DNA of 64,000 bases from JAJDUF01 sp965214295 (GTDB lineage Bacteria; Chloroflexota; UBA11872; UBA12225; JAJDUF01). The notes under the pieces were generated by a model. That model saw nothing but the letters and a program-made list of their open reading frames with translations. It searched no databases and had not been told where the DNA came from. The stretch lies in the NCBI GenBank assembly GCA_965214295.1, contig OZ243944.1:806001-870000 (forward strand), in the 5' to 3' direction. A program made the position numbers and the translations under genes. Below are positions 26,403-35,026 of this stretch, piece by piece. Each line of letters starts with the position of its first letter. Positions within the stretch are counted from its first letter, which is position 1.

Positions 26403-27692
26403 CTAACCCACGTAGCTGATCCGGTAGATCGCGTTGGTGCGGTCATCGGTGACGTACAGACTGCCGTCGCTCCCAACCACCGGCTCGACGGGGCGCCCCC
26501 AAGCGTCGGCCGGACCGCGCGGTCCGGTGAGCCAGCCACGCGCGAAGTCGAGCGGTGGCTGCGGCTGACCGTTGATAAACCTGATGCGGACCACCTTGTA
26601 CCCGGTGGCCTCGCTCCGGTTCCACGAGCCGTGGTAGCCGACGAATAGATCGCCCCGGTAGGCCGCGGGAAATTGCTCCCCGTCGTAGAAGGCCAGCCCC
26701 AGCGGCGCCGAATGCGCCTGCACCGGCACCGTCGGCACCGTCAGATCGGCGCAGGACGGGTTCCGCGCCGGCACGCGGTCATCCACCACCCAAGCACCGT
26801 CCCCGCGCTGATAGCAGAAAGGCCAGCCATAGTGCGCGCCCTCCTGCACCCTCGTCACCATGTCCGGCGGGATGTCATCGCCGAGCAGGTCCCGCTCGTT
26901 CACCACCGTCCACAGCTCGCCGGTCGCCGGGTTGATCGTCAGACCAACCGGATTACGCAGCCCGGTGGCATACTGCCGCCCGTCCGTCCCGTCCCGCCGG
27001 TACTGCATCACCCCGCCGCGCCGCCCGTCCCGCTCGATACACACGTTACACGTAGAGCCTAAGGACACGTAGAGCAGCCCGGCGCCGTCAATGGCCAGCC
27101 CGCGATAATGATGCGCGTGGCACCCCGATTCGGGCAGCCCGTCCACAATCACCTCCGGCGACCGCACCGCCAGCTCGCCGGGCACGTAGGCGTAGCGCAC
27201 GACCTGCCGCGAGAGCGCCACGTACAGCGCACTCTCGTGAAAGACCATGCCGTAGGGACAATCGAGGCCGGTAGCTACCGTCTCTACGCTGTCCACCACC
27301 CCGTCGCCGTTGCGGTCGGGCAATCCGACGATCCTGCCCCGCCCCGGCAGCGTGGCGTACAGGTCCCCGTTGGGCGCCACGGCCATCGTCCGCACCCCGG
27401 GCAGGTCGGCCGCGAAGACGCTGATCCGAAAGCCGGAGACCAGCTGGAGTTCGCGCGGCCGGGCAAACGGCCCCTGCTGGAACTGTGTCGGCACTTGGAG
27501 CGGCGTAGCGACCAGTGTCCGCGTATCAACCGCCAGCGCCGGTGCCTCCGGCGCGGCAGTAGGTGCAGCCGCTACCTCAGCGACCGGCTGCGTGGACACC
27601 GCGGCCGGCGCCGCCATCTCCCCACACGCGACGACAGCGACTCCGGCTACCAGCAGCACCACCGTAAGCGCCAGCGACCGCCAACCAACCAA
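26403..27692 (-). CDS. Glucose/sorbosone-type PQQ-dependent sugar dehydrogenase lipoprotein
   Basis: About 429 residues with a lipoprotein signal ending VAVVAC followed by GE, so it is anchored outside the cytoplasmic membrane. The six-bladed propeller family is seen from MAVAPNGDLYATLPGRGRIV, GLDCPYGMVF, CHAHHYRGLAIDGAGLLYVS, ATGLRNPVGL and YGWPFCYQRGDGAW to VGSDGSLYVTDDRTNAIYRI. The His of the H-x2-RGL motif is the catalytic base position in soluble glucose dehydrogenases. Members oxidise sugars with PQQ. The start is a TTG at 27692 (AGAGG 7 bases upstream) or a GTG at 27698. Confidence 0.85.
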   Translation of the reverse strand: MVGWRSLALTVVLLVAGVAVVACGEMAAPAAVSTQPVAEVAAAPTAAPEAPALAVDTRTLVATPLQVPTQFQQGPFARPRELQLVSGFRISVFAADLPGVRTMAVAPNGDLYATLPGRGRIVGLPDRNGDGVVDSVETVATGLDCPYGMVFHESALYVALSRQVVRYAYVPGELAVRSPEVIVDGLPESGCHAHHYRGLAIDGAGLLYVSLGSTCNVCIERDGRRGGVMQYRRDGTDGRQYATGLRNPVGLTINPATGELWTVVNERDLLGDDIPPDMVTRVQEGAHYGWPFCYQRGDGAWVVDDRVPARNPSCADLTVPTVPVQAHSAPLGLAFYDGEQFPAAYRGDLFVGYHGSWNRSEATGYKVVRIRFINGQPQPPLDFARGWLTGPRGPADAWGRPVEPVVGSDGSLYVTDDRTNAIYRISYVG

Positions 27693-27870
27693 GACCACAC
27701 CTCTGATCCGTCAGGTCCACACCATATTCCGGCCCCGACCGGAATCTACGTCCTCCTGCCATGCGGAGGGACCATAGGGGCCCAGCCATCATCCCGTCAT
27801 TGCCGCGCCTCCGGCAATCCACCCCCTCTCTACATGGTGGAGAGGGGGCTGGGGGGTAAGGCCCGCTCAC

Positions 27871-28236
27871 CTACTCCCCCGCCGGCCGCTCGGCCAGCTG
27901 TGCCAAGTAGCGCCCGACCTCGTAGGCGTCGGTATCGATCAGGAGGTGCCCGTCTATCTCGACGACCGGCGCGAGCCACTGCCCCGACTTTTCCACCATC
28001 TCGTCGAAATACCGCCGATTGCCGTAGACCTCGCGCTCCTCATACACGATCCCGCGACTATCGAGCAGACTGAGCACCTCGTAGCACCAGCCACACCCCC
28101 GCTTCGTGTACACGATCACCCGCTCCGGACCGGTGCGCGGCGTCCCTGACACGCCAGACGCGCACCGCCCCTCCCACCATCGTGCATGTCTGGCGTCGTC
28201 ACCCCCGCCATCACGCCCGCCGTTGCTTCCCGTCAT
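27871..28236 (-). CDS. Glutaredoxin-like protein
   Basis: About 121 residues with a thioredoxin-fold redox site IVYTKRGCGWCYEV (CGWC) and the later cis-Pro region LAPVVEIDGHLLI. Glutaredoxins reduce disulfides with thiols. The first 25-30 residues, before the fold, are encoded by a coding palindromic element (DDARHARWWEGRCASG) and are not expected in the family. The ATG at 28236 is used; a GTG at 28248 overlaps the nicotinamidase stop as GTGA. It is likely co-transcribed with that gene. Confidence 0.8.
   Translation of the reverse strand: MTGSNGGRDGGGDDARHARWWEGRCASGVSGTPRTGPERVIVYTKRGCGWCYEVLSLLDSRGIVYEEREVYGNRRYFDEMVEKSGQWLAPVVEIDGHLLIDTDAYEVGRYLAQLAERPAGE
28148..28200. repeat. Coding palindromic element, copy 4 (N-terminus of glutaredoxin)
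   Basis: Arms GACACGCCAGACGCGCAC and GTGCATGTCTGGCGTCGTC flank CCGCCCCTCCCACCATC. The centre is close to that of copy 3. It is translated as the glutaredoxin N-terminal extension. Confidence 0.8.
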
Positions 28237-28244
28237 CGGCCCAC

Positions 28245-28841
28245 TCACCCCTGCTCAGAGAGCCTCAACCGCCCCAGCGTCGTCACCGCCGCGCCGGCCT
28301 CCACCATCTCCGCAATCGCCCGCTCCGCATCCCCCGGTCCCACGTTCACACCACGGATAGCGTCGAGCAGCACCGTCGCGCCAAAACCGGCCCGCAGCCC
28401 GTCCAGCACCGTCGAACGCACGCAGTAGTCCGTTGCCAGCCCGCCCACGAACAGGTGCCCCACTCCAAGCTCCCGCAACGCCGCCGCCGCCCCGGCCCCC
28501 CGCGCCGCACGGCCCTGAAACGCCGAGTAAGCATCCTCGGTCGGATCGTCGCCTTTCGTCACGATGACCGCACCGTCCGGCAGCCGCAAGTCCGCGTGAA
28601 ACGCCGCCCCCGGCGTGTCCTGCACGCAATGTGGCGGCCACAGCCCACCACCCGACTGGAAATGCACCGTCTGTTCGGGATGCCAGTCCCGCGAGGCCAA
28701 GACCGGCAGCCCAGCGGCGGTGAAGCGGGCAATGTACTCATTCAACGGCGCCACCACCTCATCGCCCCTGCCCACCGCCAACGCCCCACCCGGACAGAAG
28801 TCGTTCTGCACGTCGACCAGCAGCAACGCCCCCGTGCCCAT
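28245..28841 (-). CDS. pncA: Nicotinamidase (isochorismatase family)
   Basis: A 198-residue cysteine hydrolase that converts nicotinamide to nicotinate in NAD salvage. The catalytic Asp-Lys-Cys triad is in LLVDVQNDFCPGG, VIVTKGDD and GLATDYCVRST. The metal ligands Asp and His lie in SRDWHPEQTVHF. GGAGG is upstream of the ATG at 28841. It overlaps the downstream glutaredoxin gene. Upstream lies only repeat DNA. Confidence 0.92.
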   Translation of the reverse strand: MGTGALLLVDVQNDFCPGGALAVGRGDEVVAPLNEYIARFTAAGLPVLASRDWHPEQTVHFQSGGGLWPPHCVQDTPGAAFHADLRLPDGAVIVTKGDDPTEDAYSAFQGRAARGAGAAAALRELGVGHLFVGGLATDYCVRSTVLDGLRAGFGATVLLDAIRGVNVGPGDAERAIAEMVEAGAAVTTLGRLRLSEQG

Positions 28842-28987
28842 CGTCCCTGGCCTCCCTCCCCACACTCTAGCACACCCCCACCAGGGATAGATACAACCCA
28901 AGCCGTAGGGGCGCTCACATCCGTCATTCCCGCGCAAGCCGGAATCCGCGCCCCCCGCCACGCGGGAGGACCACAGGGGGCAGACCA

Positions 28988-29258
28988 TCCACCCCCTCTC
29001 CAAATGTTGGAGAGAGGCCTGGGGAGTGAGGAATACCCCTCCCCCCGCCGCCTTCCCCCCCTCTCCAAATGTTGGAGAGGGGGCCGGGGGGTGAGGAATA
29101 CCCCTCCCCCCGCCGCCTTCCCCCCCTCTCCAAATGTTGGAGAGGGGGCCGGGGGGTGAGGAATACCCCTCCCCCCGCCGCCTTCCACCCCCTCTCCAAA
29201 TGTTGGAGAGGGGGCCAGGGGGTGAGGAATACCCCTCCCCCCGTTGTCTTCTCCCCAC
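28988..29258. repeat. Four tandem copies of a 65-66 bp hairpin unit
   Basis: Each unit holds CCCCCTCTCCAAATGTTGGAGAGGGGGCC-type sequence (an 11-base stem), then GGGGGGTGAGGAATACCCC and TCCCCCCGCCGCCTTC. The CAAATGTTGG core recurs at 29001, 29066, 29131 and 29197. The outer copies are the most diverged. There are no variable spacers. Confidence 0.85.
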
Positions 29259-29384
29259 TCCCACCCAATATGACCCAACGTTGGGATGTGGCAGTTGCAA
29301 GACCATCCTGGAGCACCGGGCACCGCCCGGCAGGAAAGCACACCTACCATCGTGTCTACCAACGACGGTGGCATAGCCACCCAG

Positions 29385-29700
29385 CCGAGGGCGCCGGGTC
29401 ACGGCCGACCCCTCACCGCACAGCCGGCGGTGAGGCCTGACCGTCCGTGCGCCGCGCCACGCGGACCGGTCCCCGACCGCTCCCGCCTAGCGCAAAGGGC
29501 GCCGGATCAGCACGTACCCCGGGCCACCACGGCCCGGGCGCCGGGTGCTGATCGTCCGCGCGCCGCGCCTCTGGCGCCGGGGCCACGCCGCCCCCGCCAC
29601 GCGCAGATGGCGCCGGGTGCTGACGTACCCCTCGCCACCACGGCGGGGGCGCCGGGTCCGCACCGTCCGTGCGCCGGCACTGCCGTGCCTCGCGCCACCG
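29385..29700. repeat. Array of about three imperfect ~110-bp units
   Basis: GGGCGCCGGGT followed by GACCGTCCGTGCGCCG or GATCGTCCGCGCGCCG recurs near 29388-29455, 29540-29565 and 29645-29680. Units also share CACGTACCCC...CCACCACGGC...GGGCGCCGGG. The GTCCGTGCGCC part resembles the arm of the coding palindromic element in the amidase gene, but only over a short stretch. Confidence 0.55.
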
Positions 29701-30222
29701 CGTCCCTGCCGGCCGGCCGCCGCTGGCTGCGCCAGGTAATCTTGCCCCGCGTCCCTGCCACTCCCAACACCCTGATTGCCGCGTATCCGCACTCCCGCTC
29801 CATCGCCTCGGCCTTCCCCCGCCAGCACGAATCCAGGCTGCCGCCCGCCACCCCGGTAGGGGCGCAACATGTTGCGCCCGTCCCCCCGCTAAGTGGGGGA
29901 ACCACAAGGGGAGCCGGGCGGCGGCCCGCCCAGGTCGGTACCGCTGGAGCGACTATCCCCACCTCTCAAGTGCATCCTGCCACCCAAGTTCCGCCCTGCC
30001 CGCGGTCTTGCTCCACCGCGGACACGGGCTGCCCCCACCCGCACTCCGCCCGCGCCCCTCCCTCATACACACCCACCGGTGCCAATGCCTTCTCCCTTCT
30101 CCACATGTGGAGAGGGGACCCGGTCGGGTTGTTGTGCGTGTTGATGATGCCCCCCCTCTCCACACATGTGGAGAGGGGCCGGGGGTGAGGATTAGAGGGG
30201 GCATACTGACCCCTAGCCACTG

Positions 30223-32322
30223 CTATGGGCACAGCGGCGTGAACAGCAAGCGCGGCTGCCAATACGCCAGCGACGGGTCCGTGGGGCCACTGCCCCGGCG
30301 TGGCCCCCCGCCCGCCGTCTCGTACCGGCCGACGATGCCATACAGCGCCACCCACTCCCTGGCCCGGATCCGGTTGCACCGCCACTCCACTTCCCGCACC
30401 GCGAGCAGTGTGAAGCGTGCCGGGTCGGCGAGCGCCGCGCGGACCGCCAACGGCCACCGTCCATAATGGGTGGACGACACGTGCAGATACGCCACGCCGA
30501 GCCGCTCGATGGCCGCCGCGTCGAGCGTCCCCAGCGCCGCCGCATAGTCGCCGGTATCGCCGTTGATGAAGTGCGGCGCCAGGGTGGACGGCGCCAAACG
30601 GCCAGCCAGCGACGCCACCCACTGCGGATTGTCGCTGAGAATCCGCACCGACGGCGGCACCAGCTCGACCACACGTGCCGCCAGCTGCACCTGCGCCGGA
30701 CGCAATGCGGGCATCTTCGCTTGTAGCCCGTCCGGCGGCCATAGCGAAATAGCAAAGCTGAGACCCATATAGGTCGAGCCGAGCACAAAGACGCCCAGCA
30801 GCACATAGGCCAAGCGGTTCCAGCGCAGCCCCCGGGTCACCTCCACGGCGGTCAGCGCACAGAGCACTAGCCACAAGTAGCCCGCCGTCCGACTGAACGC
30901 GGCCATTGCAGCATCATCCCGCGCATACTCAAGCACTAGCGGCACGACAAACCCGCTCACCGCCGTTGCCAACAGCCACGACTTCAACGGCGTCGGGCGG
31001 TGCCAGCACCACCACACCACCACCGGCAGGAGCAGCAACGGCAAGCCATACTCGGCCAGCAGCACTTCCCACCACCACCCGCCATCGAGCTGCCCCACGT
31101 CCCCGGCCAGCCGGGGCCATCCCGGTGGACTACGCCAGCCGAGACTACTGCCCAGCGGCAAATCGCGCGCGCGCAGCAACAGGTCCGTGACGGCGCCGCC
31201 GGACAGCGAGCCTACGCCCAGAGTCGCCAGCAGCAGCACGCCATCGCGCCCCACCGCCCGCCACCCCCCGTCCCCGCTCGCCAGCGTCACCCCCGACCGA
31301 CGCAGCCGGCCGACCGCCAGCCGCCCGGCCCGCAGGCCGACAACGGCCGCCGTCCCCGCGAGCAGGAGCACGAAGTCGCTCGTCGCGGCTAACGCCGTTG
31401 CCCCGCCGATGAGTACCAGCAGGCCCGCCGCCAACCACCACGTCCGCGGCTGCCGCGAAAGGGCGTGTACACTGAGCCACCCGTGGCTATAGGCAATGAG
31501 GCACACCAGCCCCAAGGCCGAGGGATGCTCGTGGACGATCAGGGCGAGAGCTTTGAACAGCTCGCCCATAACAATCGGCTCGGACTGCATGCCGATGAGC
31601 GGCCCCTCGGCGTGTGTCAGCCAAAAAGGCAGCCGCTCGGCAAACCATCCCGGTACCCAGCCGCCACCGAAGAAGACGAAGAATGCCCCCACGACCGCCA
31701 GGTTCATCGTGGCGCCAGCGCGCCGCAGGAGGGCCGCGACGCCCCAGAAGACCGCCAGCGCGACCACCAGGGTAATGACATCAATGGACCACCATACGGG
31801 CAGTCCGCTGAGGTGGTGTGCGGCCGCGGCCAGCAGCGCAAAGCCGTAGTGATACACCGCCGGCCATGCCGGCCAGAACGGCAGCCGCGGCGGGAAGTTG
31901 CCCTCGGCGATGGTCGCCGCCAGCGGCCAGTGCTGCAATTCCTCGTCGTACAGCAGCGTTGCGAAGGCGCCAGCCCCCACTGCCCCCATAACCGCCAGCC
32001 CGGCGACAAGCCAGATGAGCGTGTCGGCGGCGTCTACCGGCGCGCTACGCTCCTCGTCAGCCGCTCGGTCAGGCGTGGCCGCCCTGCGCTGCCACCACCA
32101 CCAAACCACCGCGGCCAGCGCGAGGAGACTGGTGCTCAGGCCGGCCGCCCACCCGGCCGGTACGATGAAGGCCAGAGCGTTTGTTGCTACCAGGCCCAGC
32201 GCGAGACCTACCCCCGGCGCCACGCCCCACACCACGTCGGCCGCGCCCAAGCGCCAGCCCCACCGGGCCGCCGCCCAGCCGACGATGACCACCCCGGCAA
32301 TCCAGAGCACTGCTACGACCAT
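30223..32322 (-). CDS. Large polytopic membrane protein, GT-C glycosyltransferase-like
   Basis: A 699-residue protein with about twelve or more hydrophobic segments over the first 500 residues and a soluble C-terminal part. The first outside loop has ATLLYDEELQHWPLA, an acidic motif like the catalytic Asp/Glu of GT-C enzymes that use lipid-linked sugars, then YHYGFALLAAAAHHL. The C-terminal part (LSDNPQWVASLAGRLAPSTL) is similar to other putative membrane mannosyltransferases. The ATG at 32322 is preferred over an upstream start; AGGTG is 5 bases before it. Donor and acceptor are unknown. Confidence 0.65.
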   Translation of the reverse strand: MVVAVLWIAGVVIVGWAAARWGWRLGAADVVWGVAPGVGLALGLVATNALAFIVPAGWAAGLSTSLLALAAVVWWWWQRRAATPDRAADEERSAPVDAADTLIWLVAGLAVMGAVGAGAFATLLYDEELQHWPLAATIAEGNFPPRLPFWPAWPAVYHYGFALLAAAAHHLSGLPVWWSIDVITLVVALAVFWGVAALLRRAGATMNLAVVGAFFVFFGGGWVPGWFAERLPFWLTHAEGPLIGMQSEPIVMGELFKALALIVHEHPSALGLVCLIAYSHGWLSVHALSRQPRTWWLAAGLLVLIGGATALAATSDFVLLLAGTAAVVGLRAGRLAVGRLRRSGVTLASGDGGWRAVGRDGVLLLATLGVGSLSGGAVTDLLLRARDLPLGSSLGWRSPPGWPRLAGDVGQLDGGWWWEVLLAEYGLPLLLLPVVVWWCWHRPTPLKSWLLATAVSGFVVPLVLEYARDDAAMAAFSRTAGYLWLVLCALTAVEVTRGLRWNRLAYVLLGVFVLGSTYMGLSFAISLWPPDGLQAKMPALRPAQVQLAARVVELVPPSVRILSDNPQWVASLAGRLAPSTLAPHFINGDTGDYAAALGTLDAAAIERLGVAYLHVSSTHYGRWPLAVRAALADPARFTLLAVREVEWRCNRIRAREWVALYGIVGRYETAGGGPRRGSGPTDPSLAYWQPRLLFTPLCP

Positions 32323-32567
32323 TCGTTCACCTGGCTGGCCCAAAGCTCCACGATCTTATCGTTCCCAATGCGGTGCAGCTTTGGCCAGCTACCATTCAGG
32401 ATAGTACCGTTGACGCGCCAACCCTGCACCATCCGCTGACCACTGGCTACTGGCTACTGGCTACTGACTTGGTGGGAGGCTACAATCAGGAGGGACGTGC
32501 CCGGTGGCTTATACTATCTCGATAGTGCCACCCGCGGCGCGCAACAAGACGACGGAGACGACATAGC

Positions 32568-33008
32568 GTGCAACGCGCTCTACGTATGTTCAGTTGGGAT
32601 ACGCCGGCCAAGTGCCCCCAGTGTGGGGCGCCGACCACCACCCGCGAAGCCGGGTGAAGCGGCGGATCGTTTGCAGCCCTCTGCCCGGACTGCCGCCGCA
32701 AGAGCCAGTCGGAATCGTTCTTGACGGTGCAGTTCTGCCAGGGTGGGTGATGCAACGAGGACGGCGCCCGTGCGGCGCTTCCCGCCGTAGTAGATGCCCT
32801 GCGTCAGGAGGGCATCGCGGCCAACGTGTCCGTCGTGCCCGTATCCTGCATGGGCGTGTGCGACATGGGCCCGGTGTGTCGTATCGTCCAGCAAGATCGT
32901 CTACATAGTAGAATCACGGCCGCGCGGGCGCCGGCATTCGCCGCGCGGCTGGCGCGTATCATTCGCGCCGGCCGCCTTGCGGTCCGCAAGCGGCGCCGGC
33001 ACCGGTAG
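32568..33008 (+). pseudogene. Zn-ribbon/thioredoxin-like [2Fe-2S] ferredoxin protein with two in-frame TGA codons
   Basis: A GTG at 32568 (GGAGACGACATAGC upstream) opens a 146-codon frame ending at TAG 33006. It encodes a zinc-ribbon half, KCPQCGAP...LCPDCRRK, then a thioredoxin-like ferredoxin half with FCQGG-x-C and VSCMGVCDMGPVCRIV. This is the four-Cys pattern of NuoE/HoxE-like [2Fe-2S] domains. TGA occurs at 32655-32657 (after REAG) and at 32748-32750, directly before the second ferredoxin Cys. No frameshift is present and third positions stay GC-rich. Decay, consensus error, or readthrough (Trp, or less likely selenocysteine) are the options. Confidence 0.65.
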
Positions 33009-33049
33009 CGACGACCGGTTCGCCGGCCGTCCGGACCGTAACGTCACAG

Positions 33050-33194
33050 GAGACCTTTGCAGAAGTCGTCATTCCCGCGAAAGCATGTCCCGTACCCCGA
33101 TACGGGGCGGGAATCCGAACAGCGGCCCTCCCAGGTTGGCGAGCGTGGAGTCACGACCACTGAGCACGCCGTCCTGGTGGTTATGCAAAGGTCC
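33050..33194. mobile_element. MITE-like element (GAGACCTTTGCA family)
   Basis: A 145-bp copy with GAGACCTTTGCAGAAGTCGT at the left and TTATGCAAAGGTCC at the right. It holds a nested GTCCCGTACCCCGATACGGGGC palindrome within the short palindrome, and the CCTCCCAGGTTGG...GAGTCAC middle shared with 35902-36047. Confidence 0.7.
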
Positions 33195-33250
33195 CCACAG
33201 GGAGCACAGCATGCTGCGCCCGACCACCGTACCCCAGTAGCGAGGCGGAT

Positions 33251-34345
33251 ATGCGTATAGCGCTCGATGCGATGGGCGGCGACCATGCCCCCGGCGAGAT
33301 TGTGCGCGGCGCCGTGCTAGCCGCTCGTAGGCACAGCGCCGACGGCCTCCATGTCGTCCTCGTTGGACACGAAGCCGTCATGGAGCAGGAGCTGCAAGCA
33401 GCAGCCGGCACCCGCTGGCGCCGCACGAATGAGAGGCGGGGTGGTGCGGCGCCAGCGGGTGACCCTGGCGAGCTGCCCATCACGGTCGTCCATGCGCCGG
33501 ACGTGATCGCCATGGACGCCCACGCTGCCCACGCCGCTCGCCGCCAGCGGCAGTCATCCATTCATCTCGGCCTACGCCTCGTCCGCGATGGCGCGGCCGA
33601 CGCCTTCCTGTCGGCCGGCAATAGCGGCGCCACGATGGCTACCGCCATGCTGACGCTGCGTCCGCTCCCCGGCGTGGATCGACCCGCGATAGGCGCGGTG
33701 TTTCCGCTGCCGAGCGGACAGACCATCATCGTAGACGTGGGTGCCAATGCCGACTGCCAGCCACACCACCTGGTTGACTTTGCCTACCTCGGCGCCGCCT
33801 ACATGGAGAGCGTGTTTGGCCTGCAGCGGCCCCGCGTCGGCCTCCTCAGCAATGGCGAGGAAGCCGGCAAGGGCAATCGGCTGGTCCAGGAAACCTACCC
33901 CCTGCTCACCGCCAGCGACCTGAATTTCATCGGCAACGTAGAGGGACGCGACGTTACGTCCGGCGCTGCCGCTGTCATCGTCTGCGACGGCTTTGCCGGC
34001 AACGTCATGCTGAAGCTCGCCGAGGGCATGGTCGCCCTGATCTTCGACCTCGTCCGCAGCGCCGTCCGCAGCCGCTTCCACTACAAGCTCGCCGGCATGG
34101 TCTTGCGACCGGCGTTGCGTCGCGCGGCGCGGCGCCTCGACTACCGAGAGCATGGCGGCGCGCCCCTCCTGGGCGTGCGCGGCCTGGTCTTCATCTCACA
34201 CGGCCGCTCCGACGCAGCGGCGATTGCCAGCGGCCTCCGGTCAGCCCACGCCGCCGCCCAGCGTGGTCTGCTCGATCATATAAGCGCCCAGCTCGCCGCC
34301 CGCCCGCCCCGGACGGCGAGCACCACAGCAGAGTCCGCATCGTGA
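33251..34345 (+). CDS. plsX: Phosphate acyltransferase PlsX
   Basis: A 364-residue enzyme that makes acyl-phosphate from acyl-ACP for phospholipid synthesis. The start RIALDAMGGDHAPGEIVRGA is diagnostic, with SAGNSGATMATAML, DVGANADCQPHHLVDFA, GLLSNGEEAGKGN, VICDGFAGNVMLKL-like (VIVCDGFAGNVMLKLAEG) and the final FISHGRSDAAAIASGL region. Residues about 53-72 (TRWRRTNERRGGAAPAGD) come from a perfect coding palindromic element and interrupt the usual LPI-VVHAPE region. GAGGCGG precedes the ATG. TGATG overlap couples it to the next small gene. The usual fab partners are absent. Confidence 0.93.
   Translation: MRIALDAMGGDHAPGEIVRGAVLAARRHSADGLHVVLVGHEAVMEQELQAAAGTRWRRTNERRGGAAPAGDPGELPITVVHAPDVIAMDAHAAHAARRQRQSSIHLGLRLVRDGAADAFLSAGNSGATMATAMLTLRPLPGVDRPAIGAVFPLPSGQTIIVDVGANADCQPHHLVDFAYLGAAYMESVFGLQRPRVGLLSNGEEAGKGNRLVQETYPLLTASDLNFIGNVEGRDVTSGAAAVIVCDGFAGNVMLKLAEGMVALIFDLVRSAVRSRFHYKLAGMVLRPALRRAARRLDYREHGGAPLLGVRGLVFISHGRSDAAAIASGLRSAHAAAQRGLLDHISAQLAARPPRTASTTAESAS
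33409..33461. repeat. Coding palindromic element, copy 5 (in plsX)
   Basis: Perfect 18-bp arms CACCCGCTGGCGCCGCAC (33409-33426) and GTGCGGCGCCAGCGGGTG (33444-33461) around a 17-base centre, GAATGAGAGGCGGGGTG. It is the cleanest member of the family and is in frame in plsX. Confidence 0.9.
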
Positions 34346-34532
34346 TGCCACGCTCGTTCCCCGGCACCCGACGGAGGGCCTGGGGCTAATCGCCGTCGAG
34401 CGCCGGGCGCTGTGGCGACCCGGGCCGACGCGGGACTTCAGAACGGTTGCCGTGGGCGACATCGAGGCGTGGAGGGTGCTCGGTAATCTACGCGAAGACC
34501 TGTCGCAGGTGCAAAGATGGTTTTCCGGGTGA
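34345..34532 (+). pseudogene. Small gene coupled to plsX, frameshifted in a C4 run
   Basis: ATG at 34345 overlaps the plsX stop (TGATG). The ATG frame ends early at a TAA, but after the CCCC run at 34359-34362 another frame reads TEGLGLIAVERRALWRPG, TVAVGDIEAWRVLGNLRED and SQVQRWFSG, ending in a TGA that overlaps the next gene by 13 bases. Adding one C gives a continuous 62-residue protein. Third positions are GC-rich throughout. The product is unknown. Confidence 0.45.
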
Positions 34533-35026
34533 TAGTGTCCAATCGCGGTTTCCGACCGTGGGCCACCGCCTTGGCAATCGTCGTGCTGGCCACCACGATG
34601 GGAACCCAGTTCAATAATGCCCTGTGGGAGCAGCCGGCCCTAACGTTCGCGCTCACTTACCTACGAGAGGCGCTCGGCTGGCTGTGGATGCTCGCTGTGG
34701 CGCTAGTAGTGGGGCGAGCCGCTGTCTCCTTCGCACAGAGCCGCGCAAGACCCGGGGGCTTTGCTGAACCACCCACAGCTACCATGCCGCCAGGCAAGCG
34801 TGCGCCGCGCCCACGGCCCTGGGGACAAGTCGTCGAGCGTGCCGTCCTCATCACGGCACTGATCTTGCCACGCTTCCTGCACGATCTGCCGACTGGCACC
34901 GTCATGGCGTTCTGGCTGGTAATCTTGCTGACTTGCGGCTACCTCGCTCTTGAGGGTGTGTCGTCCACTCACCACCAACGATGGTATCGGTGGCGGTACC
35001 GCCGTCGCCCTGTAGAGAATCGGTAG
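34517..35026 (+). CDS. Small membrane protein of unknown function
   Basis: A 169-residue protein with probable membrane segments near residues 14-32, 48-68, 107-120 and 127-145, and a basic proline-rich loop between the pairs (RPGGFAEPPTATMPPGKRAP). The ATG lies inside the end of the preceding small gene, suggesting translational coupling. AGGTGCAAAG is upstream. It is the last gene of the plsX group. I do not recognise the family. Confidence 0.6.
   Translation: MVFRVIVSNRGFRPWATALAIVVLATTMGTQFNNALWEQPALTFALTYLREALGWLWMLAVALVVGRAAVSFAQSRARPGGFAEPPTATMPPGKRAPRPRPWGQVVERAVLITALILPRFLHDLPTGTVMAFWLVILLTCGYLALEGVSSTHHQRWYRWRYRRRPVENR

Larger units (their letters stand above)
28842..30222. repeat. 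1.4-kb gene-free repeat region
   Basis: It contains no supported gene. It holds the 65-bp array (28988-29258), a roughly 110-bp array (about 29385-29700), a GTAGGGGCGCAACATGTTGCGCCC repeat (29860), and two CCCCTCTCCACATGTGG hairpins (30095 and 30155). Long frames here show no family features and arise from GC-rich repeat DNA. Confidence 0.6.

Noticed and set aside
28988..29258. CRISPR array
   Set aside because: The 65-bp units have no variable spacers and are themselves copies of a dispersed hairpin repeat; no cas operon is present.
29286..30188. 300-codon plus-strand frame in the repeat region
   Set aside because: Composed of translated GC-rich repeats, without domains, start signal or third-position bias.
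32748..32750. Selenocysteine at the second TGA of the ferredoxin gene
   Set aside because: A GGCGCC hairpin follows but its loop lacks the usual guanine/GGU features, and a first TGA in the same gene lies in an unrelated position. Kept only as an unlikely alternative.
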